Position numbers and translations under genes: made by a program
The notes under the pieces: generated by a model
The model's input: the letters and a program-made list of their open reading frames with translations, nothing else
Database searches by the model: none
What the model was told of the DNA's origin: nothing
Assembly (NCBI GenBank): GCA_937896065.1
Contig: CALBLI010000029.1
Location: 1 to 16,923 of the forward strand
Source: an uncultured Caryophanales bacterium
Lineage (GTDB): Bacteria; Bacillota_I; Bacilli_A; RFN20; CAG-288
DNA: 16,923 nucleotides
Reading direction: 5' to 3'
In this document: positions 7,765-14,831 of the stretch, in pieces
Position numbering within the stretch: position 1 is the stretch's first letter
Layout: each line of letters begins with the position of its first letter

Positions 7765-7794
7765 TAGATAGTGGATGTTTCCATCCACTATCTA
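7765..7794 (-). terminator. Stem-loop between binding-protein gene and downstream genes
   Basis: A perfect 13-bp inverted repeat (TAGATAGTGGATG at 7765-7777, its complement at 7782-7794) encloses a four-base loop. On the minus-strand transcript it begins 8 nt after the binding-protein stop codon and is followed by a short U-rich stretch (CTTCTATTTT). This arrangement is known after sugar-binding-protein genes, where partial termination or 3'-end protection makes the binding protein more abundant than the membrane subunits. The U-tract is interrupted, so leaky termination or mRNA stabilisation fits better than a full stop. Confidence 0.7.
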
Positions 7795-7802
7795 GAAGTT
7801 AA

Positions 7803-9923
7803 TTATAAATTCTTAAAAACAGTGTAAGCTGTATTAGCCTCAGCTACATATTGATCTAACTTATAGGATTCCTTTACTTTTTTAGTAAAGTCAGCAGCAT
7901 CAGTAAATTGATATGTTGCGTGACCACTCCAGCCTTTCATAACAATATCAGAGATTACCATAACTTCTTCTTTATAAGATGTGAAAATTATTTTTAAATC
8001 TGTAAAAGTAGCAATAGTATCATTTTGTGCTTTAGTGAATGGTAAAGTAGTTGGAACAATGTCATTTAAATGATTAGCATTATTTGAATTATGATTTGGA
8101 TGTTGTAAAACACCATGTTCAATAGCTTTATTAAGCATATTTAATGATGTTTGTGCATCAGCAACAACTGTTTGATATTCCATACCTTGTTGTTTAATAT
8201 AACCAACTGGGAAAGTACCACCTAAACGTTTACGATAATAATTAGTATAATTACCATTTTCTAATTGATTCAACTCTTTTAATGTTTCTGAATTTAAAAC
8301 AGGAACTTGTTTTCCTTGGTAATCCATTGTCTTTACAGTTCCATCAGAATTGTGATCTAAATAAGCATCAGGTCCATATGACATTAAGGTGTTACCTTTA
8401 TCTGAATATAAATAGTTGAATAATTCTAAAGCTTTATCAAGTTGGGCACCAGTTGTTTGCTTTGTAATAAACCAACCTTGTGTCTTAACACTTCTCCAAG
8501 ATTCAGTATAGTGAATGAAGTTTCCATCAACACCATCATCAAAATCAGCAATGGCAGGCAAAATTGAAGCAACATGTAAGTCACTATTTTTACTCATGAG
8601 AGCGGTTGTAGTTTGATTATAATCATATGTTGCAAAGCCTAGCATAGTAGCTGAATCATTACTTTTTCCATATAAAGATGCTCTATAATCTGTGCTATTA
8701 TCAATTCTAGTAGTAGTAAATTTATCTAAAAGCAACCCTTCTTCATACATTTGGTGAAGCTTTTCTAAAGCATTTGCAAATTCAGCAGTACCTCTTACAT
8801 CATTGATTTTGCCATCCTTATCAACAAAGAACCATTGTTGTCTAGATTCAACACCACGTAAGCCAAAAAATTGTAAGAATCTATAATAATCCCATGTTCT
8901 ATCTGAAGATTGAGCTCTAGGGAAAAATGGAACAATTGTTACATCATTGCGTCCTGTTAAGAAATGTGGATTCAATTTAACACATCTTAAAAGTGCAACA
9001 AATTCATCAACATCATAAGCTGCTTGACCACCAATAAATAATTGAGATGGTTTTGTATAATTAGGATAGTTACTTTTTATGTAATTTTGTAAGTCTTCAA
9101 CAGCAGTACGACCATCTAATGTATTACCTTCAGCATTCATATCGTCTATAATAGAGGCAGTAGTATTTTTTGTAATAGTAGTTTTTCCAGTATTATCAGA
9201 ATTTAAGACATCAACCGTTGAATTAATTCCATTTTGATAAAAAGGTTGATAAGCAACTTTATTAAGATGCGTTTGAGTATCAAGTTGACTGGAAATTGTA
9301 TTAAAATCGCTATCAAGAAGTTTTTCAACCCAGTCTTGTCTTACCATCATCATTCTTTCAATATCATCATATCCGTCAAAATATGGAGCATAATAGATGG
9401 CACCATCTTTATTTGAAATTGTTTTTTTAACTGAGCTATTTTCTTCTAAGAATTTCTTAAAATCAGGCATCTTATCAAGATACTGACTCAAATCAACTAA
9501 TGTACCATTGTTGGTGCCTTCAGCAATGATCTGATCAGAGTTACCTTGAGCAACATTAACAGGAGTACCATTTTGTAGAAATTTTGTTGTAGATAATGTT
9601 GTAAAATTATTTTTAATGGTAATACCACCGGATGGTGAAACATCATTGATAGTAAAATTCAAATCTTTTTGAATTTGACTCCAAACTGGTTTAAAGTCAC
9701 CAGAATTATATGTTTTACCATCAGCACCATCATATGGTGAATTTGATTCAACAAATTTCATATGAGTATCATCTTTCTCATAATATGCTGAAATATTCAA
9801 AGTGACTTTTTCAGTAGCACTAGAACTACCTGAACTTACATTGTTATCATTCTTCTTGTTACAAGATGAAGAAGTAAGTGCAATCACTGCTAAAGTAGCA
9901 GTTAAGATTTTTTTAGATTTCAT
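7803..9923 (-). CDS. Carbohydrate ABC transporter solute-binding lipoprotein
   Basis: This lipid-anchored receptor feeds sugar, here probably pectic oligosaccharide, to the permease pair encoded just upstream. The 706-aa protein begins with a lipoprotein signal peptide (basic MKSKK, hydrophobic core, then TSSSC with Cys21 as the lipid anchor) and a Ser/Asn linker. Family-1/LplA-type features include DKDGKINDVRG (368-378) leading to MYEEGLLLDKF (392-402), and the C-terminal ALELFNYLYSDKGNTLMSYG (498-517). A polar Asp loop, DHNSDGT (523-529), could bind calcium as in some alginate-binding relatives. It is longer than the usual 430-560 aa, and the extra length appears spread through the protein. 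AGGAGG precedes the ATG. The substrate is inferred from the GH28, CE8 and KduI neighbours only. Confidence 0.9.
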   Translation of the reverse strand: MKSKKILTATLAVIALTSSSCNKKNDNNVSSGSSSATEKVTLNISAYYEKDDTHMKFVESNSPYDGADGKTYNSGDFKPVWSQIQKDLNFTINDVSPSGGITIKNNFTTLSTTKFLQNGTPVNVAQGNSDQIIAEGTNNGTLVDLSQYLDKMPDFKKFLEENSSVKKTISNKDGAIYYAPYFDGYDDIERMMMVRQDWVEKLLDSDFNTISSQLDTQTHLNKVAYQPFYQNGINSTVDVLNSDNTGKTTITKNTTASIIDDMNAEGNTLDGRTAVEDLQNYIKSNYPNYTKPSQLFIGGQAAYDVDEFVALLRCVKLNPHFLTGRNDVTIVPFFPRAQSSDRTWDYYRFLQFFGLRGVESRQQWFFVDKDGKINDVRGTAEFANALEKLHQMYEEGLLLDKFTTTRIDNSTDYRASLYGKSNDSATMLGFATYDYNQTTTALMSKNSDLHVASILPAIADFDDGVDGNFIHYTESWRSVKTQGWFITKQTTGAQLDKALELFNYLYSDKGNTLMSYGPDAYLDHNSDGTVKTMDYQGKQVPVLNSETLKELNQLENGNYTNYYRKRLGGTFPVGYIKQQGMEYQTVVADAQTSLNMLNKAIEHGVLQHPNHNSNNANHLNDIVPTTLPFTKAQNDTIATFTDLKIIFTSYKEEVMVISDIVMKGWSGHATYQFTDAADFTKKVKESYKLDQYVAEANTAYTVFKNL

Positions 9924-10009
9924 TTTAATTTCCTCCTATAAAGATAAATCTAAATTTAACTTGTTTTTAAAGAACAATTTAATAAAAACTTCATCCAATT
10001 GATTATTTA

Positions 10010-10966
10010 TTACTCTTTGACACCTCCTAAATTAACACCAGCAGCGAAATATTTTTGAATAAATGGATAAATGATAATGATTGGAATGATTGCAAGGATT
10101 ATCATTGCATAAATAGTATTTTGAGCTGTATATGTTCCATTTATTAAAACAGCACCTGTATCGGATATTTCCTCTTGAACTTTTGATATCTGTGTTTGAA
10201 TAACAACTTGAAGAGGTAAATCATATGTATTTGAAACTTCTTTCATAGCCCAGAAATAACCATTCCATCTGGAGATACCATAAAATAATGAAACAGTTGC
10301 AACAGTTGCTTTAGACATAGGCACATAAATTTTAGACATAATCTGAGTGTCACTTGCCCCATCAACAATAGCAGCTTCTTCAATCTCTTTTGGAACAGAT
10401 TCAAAAGCGTTTCTTAAAAGAATAACATTATATGCTGACATACCCATTGCCAGGACAATCAACCATTTTTGATCAGTGATTCCTATATTTTTTAAAATCT
10501 TAGCAGTGTCTTGGAAATTCAAATGCATTGGGATAACACCAGCTGAAAACCACATTGTAAAAATTAATAAGAAGTTAAATAATTTGACACCAGTTAATCT
10601 TTTTTTGGATAAGGCATATGCTCCAAGAATAGATAGGCCCATACAATAGATAGTACCATATAAAGTGACAAAGAAAGTATTTGAATAAGCAATCCAAAAT
10701 GTTTTATTTTGAATAACTTCTTTGAAAGCATCAAATTGAATCCCTACTGGATATAAGACAACCTTACCATCAATTAAAGCTTGTCCATTTGATATTGCAG
10801 CAGATAGTGTAAATATCAATGGATAAAAACACATAAGAGCAAAGATAGTGACAAAAACATAGGCGATAGTTTTAAAGACAACCTCTGTACCTTCCATCTT
10901 TGTCATACCATTTTTATGGCTGACTTGCTTAGAAATACTAGATGTTAATAAATCATGATTACTCAT
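10010..10966 (-). CDS. Carbohydrate ABC permease, MalG/LplC/YtcP type
   Basis: This is one of two inner-membrane channel subunits of the CUT1 importer. The 318-aa protein has about six membrane helices. The cytoplasmic EAA loop EEAAIVDGASDTQIMSKIYV (196-215) contacts the ATPase. The segment GVIPMHLNF (143-151) and the C-terminal end AAGVNLGGVKE are characteristic of the LplC/YtcP group, which ends in GxxxGGVKG or close variants. AGGAGG lies before the ATG, and the gene starts 9 bp after the MalF-type partner. An 86-bp gap separates it from the binding-protein gene; I see no clear promoter or terminator in that gap. Confidence 0.93.
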   Translation of the reverse strand: MSNHDLLTSSISKQVSHKNGMTKMEGTEVVFKTIAYVFVTIFALMCFYPLIFTLSAAISNGQALIDGKVVLYPVGIQFDAFKEVIQNKTFWIAYSNTFFVTLYGTIYCMGLSILGAYALSKKRLTGVKLFNFLLIFTMWFSAGVIPMHLNFQDTAKILKNIGITDQKWLIVLAMGMSAYNVILLRNAFESVPKEIEEAAIVDGASDTQIMSKIYVPMSKATVATVSLFYGISRWNGYFWAMKEVSNTYDLPLQVVIQTQISKVQEEISDTGAVLINGTYTAQNTIYAMIILAIIPIIIIYPFIQKYFAAGVNLGGVKE

Positions 10967-10975
10967 ATTAGCCTC

Positions 10976-11977
10976 CTAGAATAGTGAAGTTGATGAAACT
11001 TTTCTAGCAATCTTATTAGACCCTATAACAAGTAACATAGATAAAAGCGAATTGAACATCTCAGCAGCCGAACCTATTCCCTGATTCATAGTGCTACTAT
11101 TCATAACAACATTGATGACATAAGTTGAAACTGTCTGGGAAGTGAGTTCAGAAACATGTAATTCTTGTAACAAGTAAACTTTTTCATAACCAACTGTGAG
11201 AAGTTGACCCATCTTCATAATTAACATAATTACTAAAGTAGGAGCCATTCCAGGAAAAGTAACATACTTGACTTGCTGGAATTTATTAGCTCCATCAATT
11301 TTAGCAGCTTCATAATTAGTAGGTGATATACCTAAAATTGCAGCAAAATAAACAATTGAACCATATCCAGCATCTGACCAGATACCAGAGACTGTATAAA
11401 TTGATCTAAATGCCATTGGTTGAAAAAGCACATCTTTAACACCCATGTTTTCAAAAATAGATGCGAGTGGACCAGCAGCTGATGAAGGAGAACTCGATTG
11501 AAGAAGCATACCAATAAGATTTGTCATAACAACAACCGAAATAAATTTAGGTAAGTAAGAAAATACTTGAGCAACACCTCGATACCATTTTAAGCGAATT
11601 TCAGAGAAGAATAATGCTAATATGATAGGGAATGGAAAACCAAATAATAATCCATAAAATGATAATAAGAAAGTATTTCTAAAAGCCGTCCAGAAAGCAG
11701 GCAATTTAAATAAATAAATAAATGAATCAAATCCAATGAAATCAGAAGTGAAAGTACCACCACCAAAGGATGAATCAATTTGTAAATATTTAAAAGATGA
11801 AATCATTGAAAGTATTGGCATATACTTCCAAGCAACTAAAAAGAAGAATAATGGAAAGAACATCAAATATAGACGCCAGTCAGAAAGAATAGTTCTAAAT
11901 TTATCTTTCCAATAGCCGCGTTCCATTTCCTGGATTTCTTCTTCGCTAGCTTTAGGTAGTTGTTTACTTACTTCCAT
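10976..11977 (-). CDS. Carbohydrate ABC permease, MalF/LplB/YtcO type
   Basis: This is the partner channel subunit. The 333-aa protein has a hydrophilic N-terminus (1-34) and about six membrane helices beginning near 36-53. Its EAA loop is NYEAAKIDGANKFQQVKYVTF (221-241). LplB-type signatures include KYMPILSMISSFKYLQ near 51-66 and GYEKVYLLQE (263-272) followed by STYVINVVMN (284-293). AAGGAGG precedes the ATG. The gene overlaps the preceding six-helix membrane-protein gene by 14 nt, so the two are probably translationally coupled. LplB/LplC-type pairs serve complex plant-polysaccharide oligomers, including pectic ones, in other Bacillota. Confidence 0.93.
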   Translation of the reverse strand: MEVSKQLPKASEEEIQEMERGYWKDKFRTILSDWRLYLMFFPLFFFLVAWKYMPILSMISSFKYLQIDSSFGGGTFTSDFIGFDSFIYLFKLPAFWTAFRNTFLLSFYGLLFGFPFPIILALFFSEIRLKWYRGVAQVFSYLPKFISVVVMTNLIGMLLQSSSPSSAAGPLASIFENMGVKDVLFQPMAFRSIYTVSGIWSDAGYGSIVYFAAILGISPTNYEAAKIDGANKFQQVKYVTFPGMAPTLVIMLIMKMGQLLTVGYEKVYLLQELHVSELTSQTVSTYVINVVMNSSTMNQGIGSAAEMFNSLLSMLLVIGSNKIARKVSSTSLF

Positions 11978-12797
11978 GTTTTTTAGCCTCCTTATCTAGA
12001 CGATATTTTTTTAATTCTCTATTTTCTTTATCAAAAATAGAGTCACGATTTTCGCTATGTTTACGATATTCTTCTAAATTTCTTAAATCTTCATTTGATA
12101 AAATACCACCATCAAGCAAGGCAGCTTCATTGACAATATCATTTCTATTTGCAATCTCATCAACACATATTTCATCGTTTTTAGAAACAATCATCTGTCC
12201 TGTTAGTTTTGAAGATAATTCATTCATTTCTAATAAATATGTATTCATATCAGTGACTAAATCTTTTTGTTTTAAAGCAATAAAGAATATAGCAGCTCCA
12301 AATACAATATTGATTAAATCAAAAGCAAAATTATTGAGTAGTATCAAATTGAATTCAACCGTACCTATTTGACAAATAGATCGAAGAATTTCAACTGCAA
12401 TATAAGAAAGAAAATAATAAGCAAACATCATCGGATATGATTGCTTCATTTTTTTCTTATCATTCTTAATGAAGAATAATAATCCAACAGCAATTGCCAT
12501 ATTTCCAATACTTTGTGATAGATACAAACCAGTGGTTACATTTTGACCGATAAAATTTCTAGTTAAAACTGAAACAAGACCAGCAACTGGTGCAACAATA
12601 AGTCCATAATAGTCCCACCTAAAAACAGCAATAATGCCTAAGACAACAGCAAATGACAAAGTATAAATTTGTTGAAGGGAATACTTTCCTATATCAACTT
12701 TGAAATAGTTAAAAGCAACCACATTAATAATTTCAATGACTGAGGCGATTAAAGTAAAGATGAAAACATCTAATAGACGATATGTTTGTTTTGACAT
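11964..12797 (-). CDS. Six-helix membrane protein with cytoplasmic tail, ECF-S-like
   Basis: I do not recognise a named family. The 277-aa protein has six predicted membrane segments at about 7-29, 41-60, 64-83, 90-110, 121-141 and 150-175, then a hydrophilic tail of roughly 95 residues with heptad-like charged stretches (235-277, basic end KKHGSK). The segment GIIAVFRWDYYGLIVAPVAG (54-73) and the overall layout recall the substrate-binding S components of ECF vitamin transporters, which lack such a tail. It is the first gene of the operon and overlaps the permease gene by 14 nt. No Shine-Dalgarno is visible: the ATG follows a T-rich run. A sensory, substrate-capture or assembly role with the importer is possible, but function is unknown. 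Confidence 0.75.
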   Translation of the reverse strand: MSKQTYRLLDVFIFTLIASVIEIINVVAFNYFKVDIGKYSLQQIYTLSFAVVLGIIAVFRWDYYGLIVAPVAGLVSVLTRNFIGQNVTTGLYLSQSIGNMAIAVGLLFFIKNDKKKMKQSYPMMFAYYFLSYIAVEILRSICQIGTVEFNLILLNNFAFDLINIVFGAAIFFIALKQKDLVTDMNTYLLEMNELSSKLTGQMIVSKNDEICVDEIANRNDIVNEAALLDGGILSNEDLRNLEEYRKHSENRDSIFDKENRELKKYRLDKEAKKHGSK

Positions 12798-12811
12798 AAA
12801 TAAAAATAAAA

Positions 12812-12830
12812 ATAAGCTGTAACCGCTTAT
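12812..12830 (-). repeat. Short dyad followed by T-rich run before the first operon gene
   Basis: ATAAGC (12812-12817) and GCTTAT (12825-12830) form a 6-bp dyad with a 7-base loop. In the minus-strand RNA it is followed directly by UUUUAUUUUUAUUU and then the start codon at 12797. It has the outline of a weak intrinsic terminator or attenuator, but two G-C pairs make a feeble stem and the dyad coincides with the cre-like site, whose symmetry may fully explain it. Confidence 0.3.
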
Positions 12831-12831
12831 A
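12818..12831. promoter_or_regulatory. cre site (CcpA catabolite-repression operator)
   Basis: TGTAACCGCTTATA matches the catabolite-responsive element consensus TGWNANCGNTNWCA at every specified position but one (T instead of C at position 13). The central CG is rare in this AT-rich background, which makes chance less likely. It lies 21-34 bases upstream of the first operon gene and overlaps the start point expected from the TATATT at 12840-12835 (minus strand). CcpA bound here would block transcription of the pectin operon when preferred sugars are present. Confidence 0.6.
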
Positions 12832-12866
12832 AATAATATAACACACTTTTTTAAAATAGTTTTTAC

Positions 12867-12878
12867 CTTGTATACAAG
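12867..12878. promoter_or_regulatory. Palindromic operator, likely for the operon's GntR regulator
   Basis: CTTGTATACAAG is a perfect 12-bp palindrome about 70 bases upstream of the first operon gene. GntR/FadR-type regulators typically bind short palindromes of this form, and uronate regulators of the UxuR/ExuR group bind GTATAC-cored sites. The site could overlap the -35 region of the operon promoter; TTGTAT within it resembles a -35, though the matching -10 (TTAAAA or TAAAAA) is weak. Assignment to the regulator at 1139-1819 is an inference from linkage. Confidence 0.6.
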
Positions 12879-12914
12879 TTTATAAAAGATGACGATTTTA
12901 TCGATGTTTTAATC

Positions 12915-12950
12915 AAAAAAAAAGATAAAAATTAACTTGACAAATTTTTA
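12915..12950 (-). terminator. Weak terminator after the sugar isomerase gene
   Basis: On the minus strand an all-A/T 8-bp stem (TAAAAATT, 12950-12943; AATTTTTA, 12933-12926) with a 9-base loop is followed two bases later by nine T residues (12923-12915). It sits 19 bases after the isomerase stop codon and before the operon promoter region. The T-tract is convincing, but a stem without G-C pairs is weak, so read-through into the operon is likely. Confidence 0.4.
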
Positions 12951-12968
12951 GATGAAACCACTTTCTTA

Positions 12969-13796
12969 TTAAATTAAAGCCCTGATGATATTTTTTGCAT
13001 GCTCAATTTTATCTTCTTTGACACCTTCAAATATTAAAGTCACATCATCTAAATATTTTTTTATACATGAAATCATAAAATTATAATCAAATTCACCTTC
13101 ACCAACTGGAAGCTGCACAAGTTTATTATCAACAACTTTAGCATCTTTAATATGAATAACTTTGATTTTGTTTCCAAGAGTCTTTAAAGCCTCTTCAAAT
13201 ATTTCATTTCTATTATCAAAATTTCCTTCATATAAAAGATTAAATAAATCAATAGTTGCAAATACATTATCTGAATTTAATTCAGATAAAAGCCTTGCAT
13301 GTCTTTTTACATTATTGATGACATGTCCATACGCGGATTCAATTATCATTTTAGAATCAATACTTTCAGCATAATCTTTTAAATCCATAAAAACTTTTTT
13401 AGTTTCTTGATATCCTTCTTCAGTAATATTTTTAGGATGAAAAATCCAAGGTGAATCATTATAAGAACCAGTTTCAGATCCAACATAAGGTAAATTTTTA
13501 AATTTATGTGAAATCAAAAGATTTTTTTTAAAATTATCAATTCCTTTCAATACAACGTTTCTATCTGAATGAACGGGATTAAAATACGCACCGAGCATTT
13601 TAACTTCGATATTGTTCTTATCTAATTTGAAAGAAACATCATTTACAAATTCATCATCATATGAATAATCTTTAAACGTTTTATTAAAAACCAGCTGGAC
13701 ATTTTTAAACTGGTATTCATTCATTTTTAAAATAAAGTCATCAACACTACAATTATTGATCAAATCATGACACCTGACTCCGATATTAATTTCCAT
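12969..13796 (-). CDS. Sugar phosphate isomerase/epimerase (TIM barrel, AP_endonuc_2)
   Basis: This 275-aa xylose-isomerase-like TIM-barrel protein presumably interconverts ketose or keto-sugar-acid epimers using a divalent metal. Candidate metal ligands are Glu153 (MIIESAYGH), Asp183 (ATIDLFNLL), His215 (IKVIHIKDAK) and Glu257 (LIFEG). The family's loop for the terminal glycine-acid motif is seen as LPVGEGEFDY (229-238). No signal peptide is present, so it is cytoplasmic. The start is set by AGAGGT eight bases upstream. It is divergent from the pectinesterase gene and lies just upstream of the main operon. The context suggests a uronate or other pectin-sugar substrate, but this superfamily is too broad to name it. 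Confidence 0.82.
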   Translation of the reverse strand: MEINIGVRCHDLINNCSVDDFILKMNEYQFKNVQLVFNKTFKDYSYDDEFVNDVSFKLDKNNIEVKMLGAYFNPVHSDRNVVLKGIDNFKKNLLISHKFKNLPYVGSETGSYNDSPWIFHPKNITEEGYQETKKVFMDLKDYAESIDSKMIIESAYGHVINNVKRHARLLSELNSDNVFATIDLFNLLYEGNFDNRNEIFEEALKTLGNKIKVIHIKDAKVVDNKLVQLPVGEGEFDYNFMISCIKKYLDDVTLIFEGVKEDKIEHAKNIIRALI

Positions 13797-13823
13797 ACTT
13801 ATATACCTCTTTTTGAAAGTTAC

Positions 13824-13839
13824 ATATATAATTATATAT
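13824..13839. promoter_or_regulatory. Shared divergent -10 region
   Basis: ATATATAATTATATAT is a perfect 16-bp palindrome between the divergent isomerase and pectinesterase genes. It provides TATAAT on the plus strand (13827-13832) and on the minus strand (13836-13831). The plus-strand element is 28 bases before the pectinesterase start codon. No good -35 stands at 17 bases for either direction, so activity may need an activator, or the palindrome may arise from AT-richness. Confidence 0.35.
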
Positions 13840-13852
13840 TGTTTTTAGGAGC

Positions 13853-13868
13853 ATTTATCATGATAAAT
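13853..13868. repeat. 16-bp palindrome over the pectinesterase start codon
   Basis: ATTTATCATGATAAAT is a perfect palindrome centred on the start codon (13860-13862), directly after the AGGAG. It could form a hairpin hiding the start codon, or be a protein-binding site between the divergent genes. With no loop and only A/T-rich pairs, RNA folding would be weak. Confidence 0.3.
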
Positions 13869-14831
13869 AAAACTAAATATGACTATAAAGTAACTTCATA
13901 TCAAGAACTTATAAATTTATGTAGTCAAATAAGAAATAGATATAAAAAGAAAAAATTTACTATTCTTATTGATGATGATAAAGAGGAAATTGGAAATTAC
14001 AAATTTCCATTCTCTAATTTCCATATCATCAATAAAAATCATATTTTATCAAGTAATTTATATGCAAAAATGAAAGACGAAAATGGTGATGAACTAACAA
14101 CATGGAAAACAGCAGCCTTAAAGATAACTGGTTCAAATAACATATTTGAAAATTTAATAGTTAAAAATATTGCAGGTGATAGCGAAATTAAAGGACAGGA
14201 AGTTGCTTTAGCAGTATATGGAAGCAATAATTTATTTAATAGAGTTTATCTTGAATCAATGCAAGATACATTATTTGTTGGTCCTTTACCTGATGATTTA
14301 TCAACAAGATATATTGATTTTTTAGACGAAGATGAAAGATATTATGAAGGTAACTCCATCAATTATTTTAATAATTCAGAAATTAAAGGAAGCATTGATT
14401 TTATTTTTGGAGCAGGTAAAGCAATTTTTAATAAATGTAATTTAGTAACTGTTAAAGATAAAAGAAGAGAATCATACGTTGTAGCACCATCTCATTCATT
14501 GAAGGATGACTTCGGTTACTTTTTTAATGAATGTCACTTTAAACACGATAAAAATGTTGATGAAAATTCCACATTTCTGGCAAGACCATGGAGAGATTAT
14601 GGAAAAGCAGTTTTTAATAACTGCATTTATTCTAAACATATTAATCCACTGCTTTTTCATGATTGGAGTGATGTAAATAGAATCAGAACATGTCGTTTTT
14701 TATCATTTCCATATAAAAAAGGAAGTGTATCATGGATGAAAAATAAAGAAAAAGATGCACTTCCTGCTTACTATTTAACTGAACTGAGAAAATTAATAAA
14801 TTTTATCAACATCAATATCAATGTAATTTGA
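13860..14831 (+). CDS. Pectin methylesterase, CE8 family, without signal peptide
   Basis: This enzyme removes methyl esters from galacturonate carboxyls, releasing methanol. It has 323 aa counted from the ATG at 13860, which follows AGGAG at 13847-13851. A start 31 codons upstream would lack a ribosome site and overlap the divergent isomerase gene. All CE8 signatures are present: GQEVAL (112-117) with oxyanion Gln113, QDTL (135-138) with Gln135 and acid/base Asp136, GSIDFIFG (177-184) with nucleophile Asp180, and ARPW (241-244) with Arg242 and Trp244 (usually GRPW). No signal peptide or anchor is seen, so it should act in the cytoplasm on imported methylated oligogalacturonides. It is the only plus-strand gene, and its 3' end overlaps the converging lipoprotein gene by 39 bp. 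Confidence 0.9.
   Translation: MINKTKYDYKVTSYQELINLCSQIRNRYKKKKFTILIDDDKEEIGNYKFPFSNFHIINKNHILSSNLYAKMKDENGDELTTWKTAALKITGSNNIFENLIVKNIAGDSEIKGQEVALAVYGSNNLFNRVYLESMQDTLFVGPLPDDLSTRYIDFLDEDERYYEGNSINYFNNSEIKGSIDFIFGAGKAIFNKCNLVTVKDKRRESYVVAPSHSLKDDFGYFFNECHFKHDKNVDENSTFLARPWRDYGKAVFNNCIYSKHINPLLFHDWSDVNRIRTCRFLSFPYKKGSVSWMKNKEKDALPAYYLTELRKLINFINININVI

Noticed and set aside
7743..7784. A 14-codon extension of the membrane protein that starts at 7742
   Set aside because: It would translate half of the perfect stem-loop and the GGAGGA ribosome site, and it has no ribosome site of its own.
13767..13859. A 31-codon N-terminal extension of the pectinesterase containing a hydrophobic stretch (YNYILFLGAF) that could pass for a signal peptide
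   Set aside because: It has no ribosome site, overlaps the start of the divergent isomerase gene and covers the promoter region. AGGAG stands properly spaced before the ATG at 13860.
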